Counted from the stretch's first letter, positions 43,366 to 55,303 are shown. The stretch is DNA of 64,000 nucleotides from Notospermus geniculatus (GCA_002633025.1 NMRB01000524.1:210111-274110), one strand, 5' to 3'. Numbers and translations are program-made. Notes: generated from the letters alone by a model not told the origin.

Positions 43366-43890
43366 AAAACTTCAAACCTTAATAAAAAAAATTCCCAAAA
43401 AGGGCTTTATGGGGATTTTCAGTATGTGATTTGTCACAGTCATCTGCAGAAAATGACCACAAAAATCGTTCACCCCTTAATTTGCTTCCAGGGTTTGGGA
43501 CAAGATTGGTCTCTCCTAGCAGTGTAGACTGCTGATTGAAAATGGTTAGCAATCAAATCTTCTTTTTTTCGGCAATTCACGAAATGTCTGCGACAAGCGT
43601 AGCACACCACGATTTACCAGCGGGGACATTCGTCTCTACCCATCTCACAAGCAAATATCTAAATATCTAGATGCCAGTGGCAAAGCTAGCGGCCGTATGC
43701 ATAAAACATCTTGACTGTAAAATTTCCCTTAAATTTAGAAAAATTAATTCCTCCTAAATTTTGTCCAGAGAATTATCCTTTACTTACGCGTTATTCATAA
43801 AACGTCTAAGTAACCTTATCTGGGCAACATTGTGGAATAGATTACCAAACCAATTTAGACTAAATCTACATGCATTTGTCCCCTAGCCAC
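43366..43890. mobile_element. Fragment of the GGCCGTATGCATAAAAC family, otherwise empty
   Basis: GCCGTATGCATAAAACATCTT at about 43691 and CTTAAATTTAG/CCTTTACTTA words to about 43835 match the left arm of 12111-13350. The other end is not present. No gene is seen in the rest. Confidence 0.6.
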
Positions 43891-44945
43891 ATACTCCATC
43901 AACAGGTCGATCCCACGTGCAGAATATGCAGGAAAGCAGTCGAAAGCTTAGGTCACATTTTGGTAGGGTATGAGACGAGCAATTGGTCCACGTACAAAGT
44001 GCGCCACGACGATGCGGTGTATTGCGATCAGTACTGAGAGGAGCAGAGGGTCGCTCCCGCAGAGACGCCGCTGCTTGTGGCCAGAATTTTGATGGTGAAA
44101 TGGTCAAGGTACAAAAATCGTCCGGTCCCATTGGCACAAATACTGATTTCCCCATGGGTTCAAATGACCCAACTGGGTAGCATAAACCTAGAAGTAGGCC
44201 AGACCATGCCAATACCCCACGGGTACCAATCGTAGATGGGCCAAAATGACCTATGAAACTAGTCATAGTGGGTTACTGCAACCCAGGAGTAATTTGGACC
44301 AAGACTCTGTTCCATCAGTTCTTTGAGGTGGGCATCTTAGGGTGGGTACTTCAGACCACTCCTCTGATCCTATGGGAAATGAGTACGAATAGGGGACAAC
44401 CCATGGAGCTGGGTTCATGTAACCCATGAGACTGAGTTAAGATTATCCTCTCCACACAGGGTATGGTAAACCAATGGGACATGGGTTATCATGAATCCAT
44501 TATCTTGTACCCATTTAAAGAAACCCATGGCAAATGGGTCCATATAGGGGACAAGGAACGAACCCATTTCCCATAGGTTTCTCGAGCTTATTAGTTTTTA
44601 CAGTGTGATTTTGACAGATAAAAGGGATAAACAAATCCACCTCGTCGAGATCACCGTCTGCTCGGACGCCGCAGTGCTCGAAAGGGCGGACGAGAAACGT
44701 CGAAAATACCAAGCATTAGCAACTGACCTTGCCGCAACCCAGGGATTTCGTGTCAATGTGATCCCTTTCGCTGTAGGGACGCTCGGTACCCTAAAGTCCG
44801 TGGTTAGGGAGGTCAACGAGCTAGGCAGTCCGGACAAATGTGAAGGTACTTTTTGAGGGAGGTCCAGAGGGCGGCAATCTTTGGCTCAGCCATGACCATC
44901 AAGCGCATCGCGCTCAGTGAGTGTACAGGAACTGGCAGTGGACCA
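43891..44945 (+). pseudogene. R2-like non-LTR retrotransposon C-terminus, interrupted
   Basis: The first piece (43891-44037) reads ILHQQVDPTCRICRKAVES then LGHILVGYETSNW and KVRHDDAVYC. This is the CCHC zinc knuckle (the last Cys appears as Tyr) and the (R/K)H(D/N) motif that precede the restriction-like endonuclease in R2/NeSL/Hero-type elements. About 500 bp of foreign sequence follows (44098-44600). The second piece (44605-44856) has the endonuclease-like block: LTDKRDKQIHLVEITVCSD, then DEKRRKYQALATDLA and VNVIPFAVGTLGTL. After a one-base slip it goes on with LREVQRAAIFGSAMTIKRIA. The clade is inferred from motif order; the copy is dead and 5' truncated. Confidence 0.65.
44098..44600. mobile_element. 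About 500 bp insertion rich in ACCCATG/CATGGGT words
   Basis: It separates two adjoining parts of the R2-like protein, so it is an insertion. It contains roughly 12 copies of words such as CCCATGGG, ACCCATG and AATGGGT on both strands. Terminal repeats and target duplication could not be defined. Confidence 0.5.
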
Positions 44946-45830
44946 TCAACCACCAAAAGGCAGACGCTGCAGGATATGTAGACTCTGACAGGGTTGCAAA
45001 AGTGCAACAAGCAATGCACAGCAAGCAAAAAGAGTCTCAACGACCGTCTCTCGCTCGTACCCCACCTGGGGTGCATGACCTGGGCGGTACGGGACCTCGG
45101 GTGCACCAAAGCACGCCCAAGGAACCCCAGAGACGAAACTGAAATAATGGATGGTTATTACTTACATTTTTATTCAAGCTGACATTTCCCGGAGCAAGTA
45201 TTTTATGAATATGGCACCAGGTCTCTGTAACCTTACAACAAATATGATTTTTGGTGTACGTTGCGTGGAATGGTCGGCTAAGATTCTACCACCAGGGGTA
45301 GATATAAAATTCAAACAAAAATCACGTACCGGTACTTTCTTCCTGGAGCATGTACTGTTAAAGAACAAACCACATTGTAAATGCATGCTCACTACAGGAT
45401 CCCAAAAATTGTCTCTCCAAATTTTTTAGATGCCAAATTGTGTGATGATTCTTTATACCACATTAGGGGAAACCGGGGCAAAGTGGAACAAGGGGCAAAG
45501 AGAAACAGCCCAAGCAGTGCTATGTTGTCATTACGTTTTTCAGCTCCTTTACTCCAGAAATGTCGGAACCCCTAACTTCCTTTGACGTCTGGGGAGGGGG
45601 TGATTCCAAACTTGCTTAAGTCGGGTAACTAACACCTCAAGTGTTATAATCCCCCTTAGTGGTTCTGGGCCTGACGAAGAGAAAAGGCTGAAGGAGTTAT
45701 CTGAACGAATCGAAACGGTTTGCAATGGTATTCCTGGGATTTGGTACATCGAATTTAGTGTCAATTTAGTGTCAATTGTGTCATTTAAAACTCAATTCGG
45801 TTGTTCCCAGTAATGCGCACCCTCCAACAT
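44946..45830. other. No gene recognised
   Basis: Contains GGGGAAACCGGGGCAAAGTG at about 45469, a word common in dispersed repeats. A short acidic frame DEEKRLKELSERIETVCNG near 45670-45730 looks protein-like but is too short to call. Confidence 0.4.
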
Positions 45831-47205
45831 TATGGGCGGTTATAACCGCAAATAAAGACGTTACAAAATAAAGACGTTGTTGTTGTCATTTTCTCTGGTC
45901 GTTGTGATGATATGTAGTCGTAGCTAAGAAAGACGACAGATGGCGCTGTAAAAGAAAGACATCGTCAGTCATACTTTCTCACTCTAGACGTTGTGGTGAC
46001 CTCGAGTCGTAGCTAAGAAGGACGACAGATGGCGCTACACTTTCTCTAGACGTTGTGGTGATCTTGAGTCGTAGCTAAGAAAGACGACATATGGCGCTGC
46101 ACTTAATCTAGACGTTGTGGTGATCTCAAATTGTAGCAAAGAAAGACGTAAGATGGCGCTGTATCGTTCGTAACACTTCGGGTGTTTTCATCATTCTTCG
46201 CTGACACGGGATTTTGACATGTTTGATGTAAAAACACTGAGACGAATTTATAATTTTGTTGTAGTCGTTATGACGATCATGATCAACATCTGGCTGTGAT
46301 TTATTCCCAGTTCGTCTCTTTCCAATTTGCCCCTTTCTTGTTTGGCCCCTTCCCAATTCGTCCCTTTTCCTGTTTGGCCAATATCCTTGCCTTAATCTAA
46401 ATAAGGCATGAAGACTTCCCTCCTGACGCTGAAAAATTGAAGTAGCCAGACGGTAAATAAGTAATTTTTATGTAGCATAATGGAACAGGGGAAAATGCGA
46501 AAGGGCAAAACAGGAAAGGGGCGAAACAAGAAAGGGGCAAAGTAGGAAAGGGACGACACAGGAAAGAAGCGAAGTGGGAATGGGGCAAATTGGGAAGGGG
46601 TGAAATGAGAAAGGGGCAAAGAGGCAAAAGGGGAATAACATGGGGGCAAAATGGGGAAGGGGTTAAAAAATTTTAGCAAATCAAAAAAATATCATGCAAG
46701 ATATATAAAATATCATCGCGGGTGCATTTGGCCATTTCCCTGACTTTTCTCTTAGCACGGCAAGTTTGACGCCTTGGGATACTTCGCCGGTAAGCAATCA
46801 TGCAGTGGGATTATTGCCGGAAGGGCTGAAAATTAATGCTATACCTATAGCATAATTTGGGAATGGGGAGATAAGACCAATCCCTACAACTTTTCAAAAG
46901 GGAACTATAGTAAATTCTCAAGGACACAAGTAGGAGCTGTAGGCCTAATTCGAGGCTGTCCTTCATTTCGCCAGCTGCAGCGCCATCTGTCGTCTTTCTT
47001 AGCTACAACTCGAGATCACCAAAACGTCTAGAGAAAGTGCAGCGCCATCTGTCGTCTTTTTTAGCTACGATTCGAGATCACAACAACGTCTAGAGAAAGT
47101 ACTAGTATGACTGACGATGTCTTTCTTTTGCCGCGCCATCTGTCGTCTTTCTTAGCTACGACTACAGATGATCACCACAACGACTAGAGAAAGCTGAAGT
47201 CTGTC
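45831..47205. mobile_element. Foldback element with inverted arrays of about 65-75 bp units
   Basis: The left end TATGGGCGGTTATAACCGC is shared with the foldback element at 22691-23360. The left arm (45880-46155) has four direct units with GTCGTAGCTAAGAAAGACG and GATGGCGCTG; the right arm (46968-47200) has three units of the same in inverted orientation. The right terminal end is missing. The centre contains inverted GGAAAGGGGCGAAAC/TTGCCCCTTTC words and, at 46770-46930, a segment shared inverted with the 32495 element. Confidence 0.8.
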
Positions 47206-48311
47206 TTCGAATCTTTGGGCAGATCAAGCACGAGAGTGAAGAACCCCGCGTCTGCACCGGAGGTGGCTATCTCTTTGAATCAGATTCGCGTGCATTCGGA
47301 ACTTCCGAAGGGAACTGCTCGGCAATTTCCGTAGACACTAGCATTTCCCCTCGGACACAATTCCAAGGCAGCCATCTTGAATGCGCAACGATTGCTGCCC
47401 GTTTGTGAGAATGGGGTACCGGCAAACAAAAGGCGGCGCTGATCATCAACTCAGTTAAAACTCAGGTGCGCATGCCTTTGCGATTGTTGAACGTCATCAG
47501 CCGTCGTGCGTCATTCTGACGTTACAAAAACTGCGTCATACACAACCCATGACGTCGACCATTCGCCTGTCGTTTACGCTAAAATGGTCAACTTTATCGA
47601 TTAAATTCATCATGTTCCAGCAGAGATTTTTGCTCAAAAGCCATAAGATATATTTTAGCACTTCTGTACTTAATGATAGAAAATTAAAATCAGAACTTGA
47701 GTGTGATGTTTTAGTTATATTTGGCCTAGAAACAGGGTGTGCTATTCAGAATTAATTGGAAAATAACAATAGCCTCACTTTCAATGACGCAGTTATGACC
47801 GAGTTGATAGTCAGCGCCGCGTCGCGGATTAGGTCTGCCGGTACCTCACTGTGATGCGGTTCGCCTCATCACACAGCAGCACCTACGCTCTAGGTCACAC
47901 AGAAACGTTGCGTTATTGGATCAATAATTCGCAGATTAGGTGAGATACTGGTACGTTTATATAATAAAAATATGCCTCAACTTATCCAGCAAATAATGTT
48001 GAACATCTTAACAGGCCAAAATTCGGAAAAAATAGTCCCACGGTCGGTCACGTGGATTTGTTGATGAACAACATGGCTGCCTTGGACTTGTGTCCGAGGT
48101 GAGATGCGCCGTACAGTGGGCAGATTCGCCTCAGGTCGTTCCGAATGATTCGCGTGGAACAAAGTCGTGCACACGTCACAACCTCCCAGGCAAAGCCCAT
48201 ATTTCTATCCAAATTACGTGTGATCTCGATGTACATGTATATCGACAGAAGATTTTCGGAGAATCTATCCGCATCGTCTCGCTTTATTTTCTGCAGGGAT
48301 CAGGCAGTTTT
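47206..48311. other. No gene recognised
   Basis: A YY1-like site on the minus strand (GGCAGCCATCTTG, about 47371) and GAACAACATGGCTGCC near 48066 are the only notable features. Frames before 48312 might be more of the Crypton-like protein but do not align convincingly by eye. Confidence 0.4.
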
Positions 48312-48830
48312 GAAGAATGTTTTTCGGCGGGGATAGAGCAAACGATTTGGGCGTGATGTTGCTACAGGAGGTACGTGAGCTCCCCAAACATACTTGGGGA
48401 AAGACCAGCTGTGTTGATCGGCCTAATATATTCTCGATATTCCGCTCCCCTGAGGCGATGATCTGCCCTGTTCAGGGTCTGGAACTGTACCTCCAGACGG
48501 CAAATCGGCTATGGGTTGATTTGTCATCAGGATTTTTATTTCGCCCGGTTAAGGCGTCTTAAGGTACTTGAACGCCCCCTATCCTACGAAGCCATCTACC
48601 ACCGCTTTAGATTTTATTTAGGTATNGACCATATGCAGGGTTTAATGCATCGCATTGGCTGGGCAGCGCAGTCATCAGCACGACACTACACCAGATCAGG
48701 TCTCCAATTTGACACAGGTCATGGCTGTTCCGGTGCATCGAATAATCACTAGGTTGAGTCAAATTATGAAGAGAATTCCGAGCTTCCAAAGCTATACTAA
48801 CCCCGGCCTTGAAGCCCTCGACCGGCTAGG
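48312..48830 (+). pseudogene. Crypton-like tyrosine recombinase remnant
   Basis: GDRANDLG, then HTWGKTSCVDRPNIFSI, EAMICPVQGLELYLQTANRL and GFLFRPV are the conserved succession seen in Crypton/DIRS-type tyrosine recombinases of invertebrates. A frameshift at about 48551 leads to LERPLSYEAIYHRFRFYLG. After the N at 48626 the frame has MQGLMHRIGWAAQSSARHYTRSG, which holds the final H/R region and the nucleophilic Tyr (HYTR). The segment with the HxxR motif that normally lies between is missing at the N. Thus at least one deletion and one frameshift disable it. The precise class (Crypton or DIRS) is uncertain without the rest of the element. Confidence 0.65.
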
Positions 48831-48955
48831 CGGATGATGGTTTCATGGCTGTTCCGGTGCATCGAATAATCACTAGGTTGAGTCAAATTATGAAGAGAAT
48901 TCCGAGCTTCCAAAGCTATACTAACCCCGGCCTTGAAGCCCTCGACCGGCTAGGC
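48720..48955. repeat. 124 bp direct duplication
   Basis: CATGGCTGTTCCGGTGCATC starts at 48720 and 48844. The copies look identical for about 112 bp, which suggests either a very recent event or unmerged contig ends near the N at 48626. Confidence 0.9.
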
Positions 48956-50021
48956 CGGCCAGTCCGAGGGAATTTTCGACCTTAGTAACGGGCGGCCAAT
49001 CACGACTCGGTATCCTTGGGGGGGGGGCTTATTTTTCCGTTACGGAGGAGATAACCGGGTGCTTCGTGGTCGTAACTCTACCTGAAGTAACTTCCCTTAG
49101 TATAGTTGGGTATAGGGCCTAAGCCGCTTAATTTGGTAGGCTACACGAGTATGCCTGTGGCCGTGGTTAAATGGGTGATTAAGTGTGGTTGGCCGTGGGC
49201 ACTTTATTTAGGTATCATTACGTGTAAATTTAGCCATCTTCGTGTATAGCGTTTGCATTTGCATTTTGGCTGGCCCTTCGTTATGTTAGGCTTCCAGGGC
49301 AGCCGGATATATGTAGCTTATTATTATGTTTACCCCACCTTTCTATAAGGCTCTTTGATTGTGACTCTGTCTGGCAAACTGAGAGGCATGCTTCTTGAGG
49401 CTAGGGCGGTAAAGGACACCTGCACACAATAGAGGGAACTGTTCGAGCAGCAGTTGCAATGGCCGACAATGATGGAACCAAGGAACAGACATGACAGATG
49501 ATCCCTTGAGCCTGTCGCTGCCTTGCCTCTAAGTAGGATAGTGTACTGTATGCATGTACAAGATGTATGTAAATCAGCGGTGAATATAGCCAGGTTTAGA
49601 GCATATTGATAAGTTTATCGTTCTTTTCTTTCAATCTGTTCATTTGCTCGTGATACTGCACTTCGCCAACGCCCCGCTTTGTTTGGAAAGGCAAGCCGCG
49701 CTGTCAGGCTTGGTACTACGTGGATCTTTGAGGAATTGTGGACGGTCGGACAGTAGGCCTATGTCTTCCAGGGTGCCGTTTCTTAGGCCCTGGGCCTGGT
49801 CTTACGGGGTGGTAATTCCTTCACGCCCTCGCCAAGCCCCCAGCGCGGCTTCCCTTTCTTTTTGGTTGGGGTAAGGAATGGGGTGTCTTTGTACAGGGAA
49901 CGGTGCAAACTACAAGGGATACCGTGGTTCCGTAGATCGGCCGGGACGCGTAGAGCCATCTCTTCCCCACATCTTAATGGCAGACAACGTGCATGTGGCG
50001 ACACACTGCGTTGGAAACTTA
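48956..50021. other. No gene recognised
   Basis: Ordinary unique-looking sequence. A poly-G tract is near 49019. The last 56 bp (49966-50021) are repeated at 51181-51237. Confidence 0.4.
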
Positions 50022-50942
50022 AGCCGCGTTCACACCTAAAACGTTTTCGCACCGTTTTCCGTAGGTCGTTCCAGGGAAAACGCTCCGTCTCCGAACGGTA
50101 AAAATGCGCGCATTCACACTAGCTTATATCGTTCTATCCCGAACGATATAAGCGTTCAGACACCAAACGTTTTAACGAAGTGATCCCCAAGAGCGAGTTG
50201 AAACTGGAAAGGTCGAGTCAAGGTCATACCCCTGCACCTCCCCTCAATGTCCTCATCCCTCCATATTTCCACCAGTGCCAACTGTTCATTTGGACTTCAG
50301 GCAAGTCCTCAATTAACGTTCACAAGTTCATGGCCATTGTGAAAAAAATGACAGGCAAAAACAATGAAGATTGGTGAGAAAAACTGATGAGAAATCTTGA
50401 ACCAGTAAACATGAATGAAACAGTATAGGAAGAAAGTAGCGATGAGGGAGGGTAAGGCGTGGTTCCTATTTCCAACACCGAACCAGACCGAATCAGAGCA
50501 TCACGTCAATGAATTGGAATCAACTTCATTTTGCTTTTTAAATGCGAGAATGATAACTTAGAATGAAAAAAAAACTACAGATAAAAATAAAAGGCAGATT
50601 TACGTTATGTTATATTTTTAGGACTCTGATACAAGGTAGACCAGTTCATCCTTGCCGTCTACACTACCGTGCTGCATCGACGGCAAGCACTGCAGCGCCA
50701 CGGCCGTATATCACATCCGCCAGTTGATGCGTTTTCGCTATAACGATATAAGCGTTCAGACGCACAACTTGGGCGTTGGGGCTATAACGTTATAACTAAA
50801 ACAGTTGGGAAAACGCTAAAATTGGCGTTTTTCTCCGAACGTTTTGAAAGCGTTATAAGAACTCTTGTGTCTGAACAGCTGAATCGTTATAAAAGCTAAA
50901 ACTGTTTCCCGAACGTTATAAGGCTCTAGTGTGAACGCGGCT
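50022..50942. mobile_element. 921 bp Harbinger-type element, TTA target, with an empty-site paralogue
   Basis: Ends AGCCGCGTTCACAC and complement; inside are many AACGTTATA/TATAACGTT and CGAACGATATAAGCG words. TTA flanks both sides (50019-50021, 50943-50945). The sequence at 51181-51245 duplicates the left flank and continues straight through (GGAAACTTAGTTGT), acting as a natural empty site. A 66-codon frame inside (50180-50377) has no known motif. Confidence 0.88.
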
Positions 50943-51557
50943 TTAGTTATCCAACTCAGTGTGACGTCACGGGCGCGTGATTGCCTACATACCACTTCAG
51001 TTGGTTTTGGAATCTGGGAATGGAAGGGGGAGGAAAGGGAGGCACGCAGTTAGTACAATCGTCGGACGGACTACGGAGGGTCAAATTGGGTGTGCTGCCC
51101 AGCCACCCGACCATCCACACGCAAAGGCCTATACCTAGTGCTCGCCACGTGAACGTTGGACGCCGCTCCGAGCCCCTCTTCCCCATATCTTAATGGTAGA
51201 CAACGTGCATGTGGCGACACACTGTGTTGGAAACTTAGTTGTTCTGCTGTATGGTATTCCACCATAAACCACAGAGGGTACCAGGTAAAATGCTTGAAAA
51301 CAGTGAAGTTTGTCAAGACTCAGATTTTGACTGTGAAGAGACTTCTCCGAAAGTGTATGTTTTCTGTTTTGTCAGGTATTTGGTTTTACCATAAAAAAAC
51401 TTTTAGTATGATATTCTCGCTCATAATTGCAGACCAACTGCAGCCAACATCAGAAATGATTAGTGTCTATAGTAAACATTTATACATTTATAAATCAGAA
51501 CATTTGACTCCTCGTTTTTTTTCCAATGCGACAAACTTTTTCTCATTTTCATCCCTT
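50943..51557. repeat. Flank duplicated from 49966-50021; otherwise no gene
   Basis: 51181-51237 repeats CCACATCTTAATGGCAGAC and GACACACTGCGTTGGAAAC with three or four changes. The 136-codon frame at 51156-51566 covers this copy and has no recognisable domain. Confidence 0.6.
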
Positions 51558-51875
51558 GTACCATAGGAATACCATAGAACCATGGGAAACCACAGTACAA
51601 TAAATTAATACCATAGCACCATAAAATTCTGTCGAACCATAAATCAATACCATAGAACCATAATATACCATAGTACCATAAATGGGAACCATAAGTACCA
51701 TAAATTAATACCGTAGTACCATAGAATACAATAGTACCATAAATGGGAACCATAAGTACCATAAATAATACCATAGTACCGTAAAATACCATGGGTACAA
51801 CAGCAATGATACCATACAATACCATAAATACCATAGGGTACCATAGGATACCACAGGATATCATAAAGTGCCATA
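51558..51875. repeat. ACCATA minisatellite
   Basis: TACCATAGTACCATAAA and shortened units alternate more than 20 times. Long minus-strand frames (repeated MVLMVPIYGT-like) result from it and are not genes. Confidence 0.95.
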
Positions 51876-51929
51876 GCTATTTTTTAATAGGGCTGAAGTG
51901 AAAGCATTTGCTTGCTGTATGAATATCAG

Positions 51930-52419
51930 CATAAAGGAATCAACCATAAATGTTCAACTGCGAACGATGAACTTACTGAGGGATACACTTCATGTGTTGC
52001 CACCAGATGTCTCTCACTGCCTGAATTTTGGATTTACGTAATAGGCACGAGCTTCAACTTTTTTTGTGGTGAAGAGGTGCATGAACCTGTCAACCTGATG
52101 CTTTGAATTCCGTTTCTGAGGATAACAGAGAGATTTTCAGGGCAATTTGTGCTCCATGTGCAAATGTACGTCAGCCTATTCAAATGTACACAGATGACCC
52201 TGCGCTCACATCGTTAGTGGGGTTCTCATTAATTCAGTCCTTATGTATCATAAGATCAACTAGTCGGAATTCAACAAAATTTGCAGTGAACGTGCAGAAG
52301 GGTCTTGCCTGTCATATGGACTAGTCAAAATGCAAATCTGTTGAGGTTTAAAGGGATATTGTCCACATTTATAAAATGCTAAATTTGTAAGTTGAACCTT
52401 TATGGTTGATTCCTTTATG
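51930..52419. mobile_element. CATAAAGG-ended element, perfect 7 bp duplication
   Basis: Ends CATAAAGGAATCAACCATAA and complement. ATATCAG flanks both sides (51923-51929, 52420-52426). Same family as 35962-36438, with a shared frame at 52103-52324 (VRQPIQMYTDDPALTSLVGF). A 7 bp duplication is uncommon. P- or Dada-type transposases are candidate movers, but the ends do not identify one. Confidence 0.9.
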
Positions 52420-52426
52420 ATATCAG

Positions 52427-53354
52427 CCATAATTCTTTCACAGACCTTAGGCTTCATTGTCAGGCTTGTAATTGTTTCTCTCAATTTGTCATACCAGTGG
52501 CATGGACTACCGGCGCTCTGACAGCGTTTGGATGCGGCCATTTACCCAACACTGGCACACTATATCGGTTGATAGTCGCTGTCACTATCGCCGGCTTCGC
52601 TATCGGAGTTTCGATTCCGTCGGCCCAGATGTAGATAAATTAGTCCAAAGCCTGTTCCCACATAATTGGGCCAGTATGTGACGCACTAGGCCTGCCTATG
52701 ACACTTGGGGAGTGTCAGCTGATGAGTTGGCTGATTTGCAGGTGTCTCGGGTCAGCGGTGTTGACCAGGAAGACCGGGAAGAATACATATATACGGCATG
52801 CAAATCATTTCTCCCGGACGTTCATGGAGCGCGTTTTGGACGCACAGGTCTGTCCAGCACAACGCAAGGCCTACCTTTTTCACTCGATGTAGTTCTTGTC
52901 TTCCAGCGTCAGATCTCTTGTTGCAAGGCGACCAGTTGGAATATGTCAGAAGTATACACTTCTTTCCCGTCATCGTGAATGAGACAATCCGCCAATCAGC
53001 GGCGCTGAAGGCTGAACACTCCAATTCCGATCGCATAAACCAAGCTTCCGAATAAAAGTTCGATGTGATTTGCGGTCTCAGGACGCCGACGAATATGACA
53101 ACATTCATTCTGAGCTCGTATTCATTTCCAACAGAAGCTAAAATAGAGGTTAAGATTCTGGCCGAGAAAGAAAACGATAATTTGATATAGATTTCACTTT
53201 TTGATTTCGGTTAAGAATATTATGACTTGAAAGATATGTTCCAATGAGATTTCTGGAAAGAGACAGACCACTGCGGCCGCGGCGCGGAGCAACGCATTTT
53301 GCATCATTGCTTTTTTTGCCCAGGTGCACCAACACAATACCAATCGCTTCGTTA
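52427..53354. other. No firm gene; possible small minus-strand exon at 52420-52541
   Basis: CHWYDKLRETITSLTMKPK on the minus strand reads like real protein and stays open up to the 51930-52419 insertion. Plus-strand frames at 52472-52681 and 52712-52978 are ordinary in composition but match nothing I know. Confidence 0.3.
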
Positions 53355-53509
53355 GGCCCCTATTACATGTACATAGAAGTTAGGCCTACTAGTATACGGT
53401 ATACGAAAACGCCGGATAACAATGGCGTCACCGTGGTGAATCCGTTTGAAGTCTTGGTTAACTGGCGTTTTCGTATACCGAATAGGCCTACTTCTGTGTA
53501 ATAGGGGCC
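53355..53509. mobile_element. 155 bp MITE, TTA target
   Basis: Ends GGCCCCTATTACA and complement, TAGGCCTACT and GGTATACGAAAACGCC symmetrical inside, flanked by TTA (53352-53354, 53510-53512). Harbinger-type. Confidence 0.85.
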
Positions 53510-53557
53510 TTACGCGTCTCGTCGAGCTGGCTCTGTCACCGCCTGTAGGCTACCATT

Positions 53558-53789
53558 GTGGTGATTCAAACACAAAATTATTTTATTCGTACGCGATTTT
53601 ACTCATGCATAACTAATCGTGTAGACTATTTTTGCAGTTGTTTAGGCAAATAGAAGGGGTGACAGCTTATTTCGTAATCACCCGTCACCCCTTCCATTTA
53701 CCAGATGAACTGCGAATGCGACAAGCACCATTAGTTATGCATCAACGACTTCGCGTACGAATAAAATAATTTTGTGTTTGAATCACCAC
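53558..53789. mobile_element. 232 bp MITE
   Basis: Inverted ends GTGGTGATTCAAACACAAAA and complement, followed by TTATTTTATTCGTACGCGA on both arms. GGGGTGACAG/CGTCACCCC lies at the centre. No certain target duplication. Confidence 0.8.
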
Positions 53790-55303
53790 ACTGGCTACGA
53801 TTACACCGATCGCGATTTCGCAGACGCTGTGTCACGCATGCGAGAAAAGCTTTGTCTGGGTGCAGTGCGGCACGAAATATCAATGGTTTTATCCGCGCGC
53901 GTTGAGAATTCTCTCTGATGCAACCCGCAGGCGTAGACTAGCTTTCCATAGGCTAGGGATACACCGAATGCGTTGCGTTGATGCATGCGGCAAAGGCTTT
54001 GCTATCACCCCCGCACTGCACACAACGGTTTTCAAAGCATGTGGTGCATGCGTTGCCCTGTCACATGCAATATCGCATTCGGTGTCGCGATATCTCGCGG
54101 CGAAAAGTCAACTCAGTGTATTTTATCGAGACGTTTGCACTCCCGCATTTTGGCGCTTGATAGACAAGTGCGAGTGGAGCGACTTTTTTGTCTCCCGTGC
54201 GAGAGACCTGCACGCAGAAAAAATCACTCTCAATGGATTTTTTTAGCGCACAGGACAACTCACTTGAATGACATAGGTATAACCAATTAGGCATTGAGAC
54301 TGTTGCCTCACGTAAAAGACTGGGTTGAGGCATGGCAGCTTACTTGATGAAGTGTTACTCAAGCTGTAACAGTGCATAGAACTTCTAAAGTGATGAAAAT
54401 GATGGCGGCCATTTTTGTCAGGTTGGGTTTCGACATAGCATCAGTCCTTCCTAGGTGTTACCATTGGCTATGTGTGGTTGGACAGGACACCAGTCTTATC
54501 ACGCTGGGCGAGGAATACTGAGGCATATATCTAATGCATACAGTGGCATTTTAATCCCGCGGGAAACTATACAGGCGGGCATAAAGAGGAGGTCTTCATT
54601 TGATTATATCACACCTGGTCATGTCAAAAAACATCGACCAGGAGAATTCAGGTTGCAACGCCAGCAAAACCAAATATTCGGTTTCGATGTACACACAGCG
54701 ATCGCCAATGTCAAGAGATCAGGTTGTGATGAAAAAACTACCAACATGTGATAATCGTGTTGTGACGAAAACGCTAAGAATATTTGAAAATCATCCAGTT
54801 TTGATGAAAACGCAATGACTGCCAAGCTGAATCCAAGAAAGAACATTCGAAAGCCGATGTAACGTTTCCTAGTCTTGCCCGTACCCCACTGTTTCTGAAC
54901 AATATTCTAGCACGACCATGACTATTCAATAGGGGAACGCATATCGCAAGCTGGAGTGGACACAATTCATATCAAATGTCCGCATTCATTCCGATTATGT
55001 CTGCATTAAATCACGAATTTATGTCCACACTAAATCGACCACCCGCAGCTGAGTTTTTTATGGATATGAAATCGAACTATTTATTTTATGTCCATATAAA
55101 TTCATATTTCATATCCAAATTAAATCGGGAATTTGTGTCCACAAAAAATCGACCAATCACAGATAAGGACTTTTGAATGGAAGTGAGTGTTCCCGATACT
55201 TCCGTCCACAATTCCATCGCTTCCGTCCTATCGAGAAATTGGAAGTCTGTGACACTTTACACCGTGCTGTGACAAGAACACAACCGTCGCCAATTCTTAT
55301 ACG
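53790..55303. other. No gene recognised; ATGTCC-ATTAAATCG repeats
   Basis: A 128-codon plus-strand frame (53860-54246) has no family. At about 54975-55165 words such as ATGTCC and TTAAATCG recur about eight times with irregular 20-30 bp spacing. Confidence 0.4.

Noticed and set aside
51460-51874. Minus-strand frames full of YGT and MVL
   Set aside because: Direct translation of the ACCATA minisatellite.
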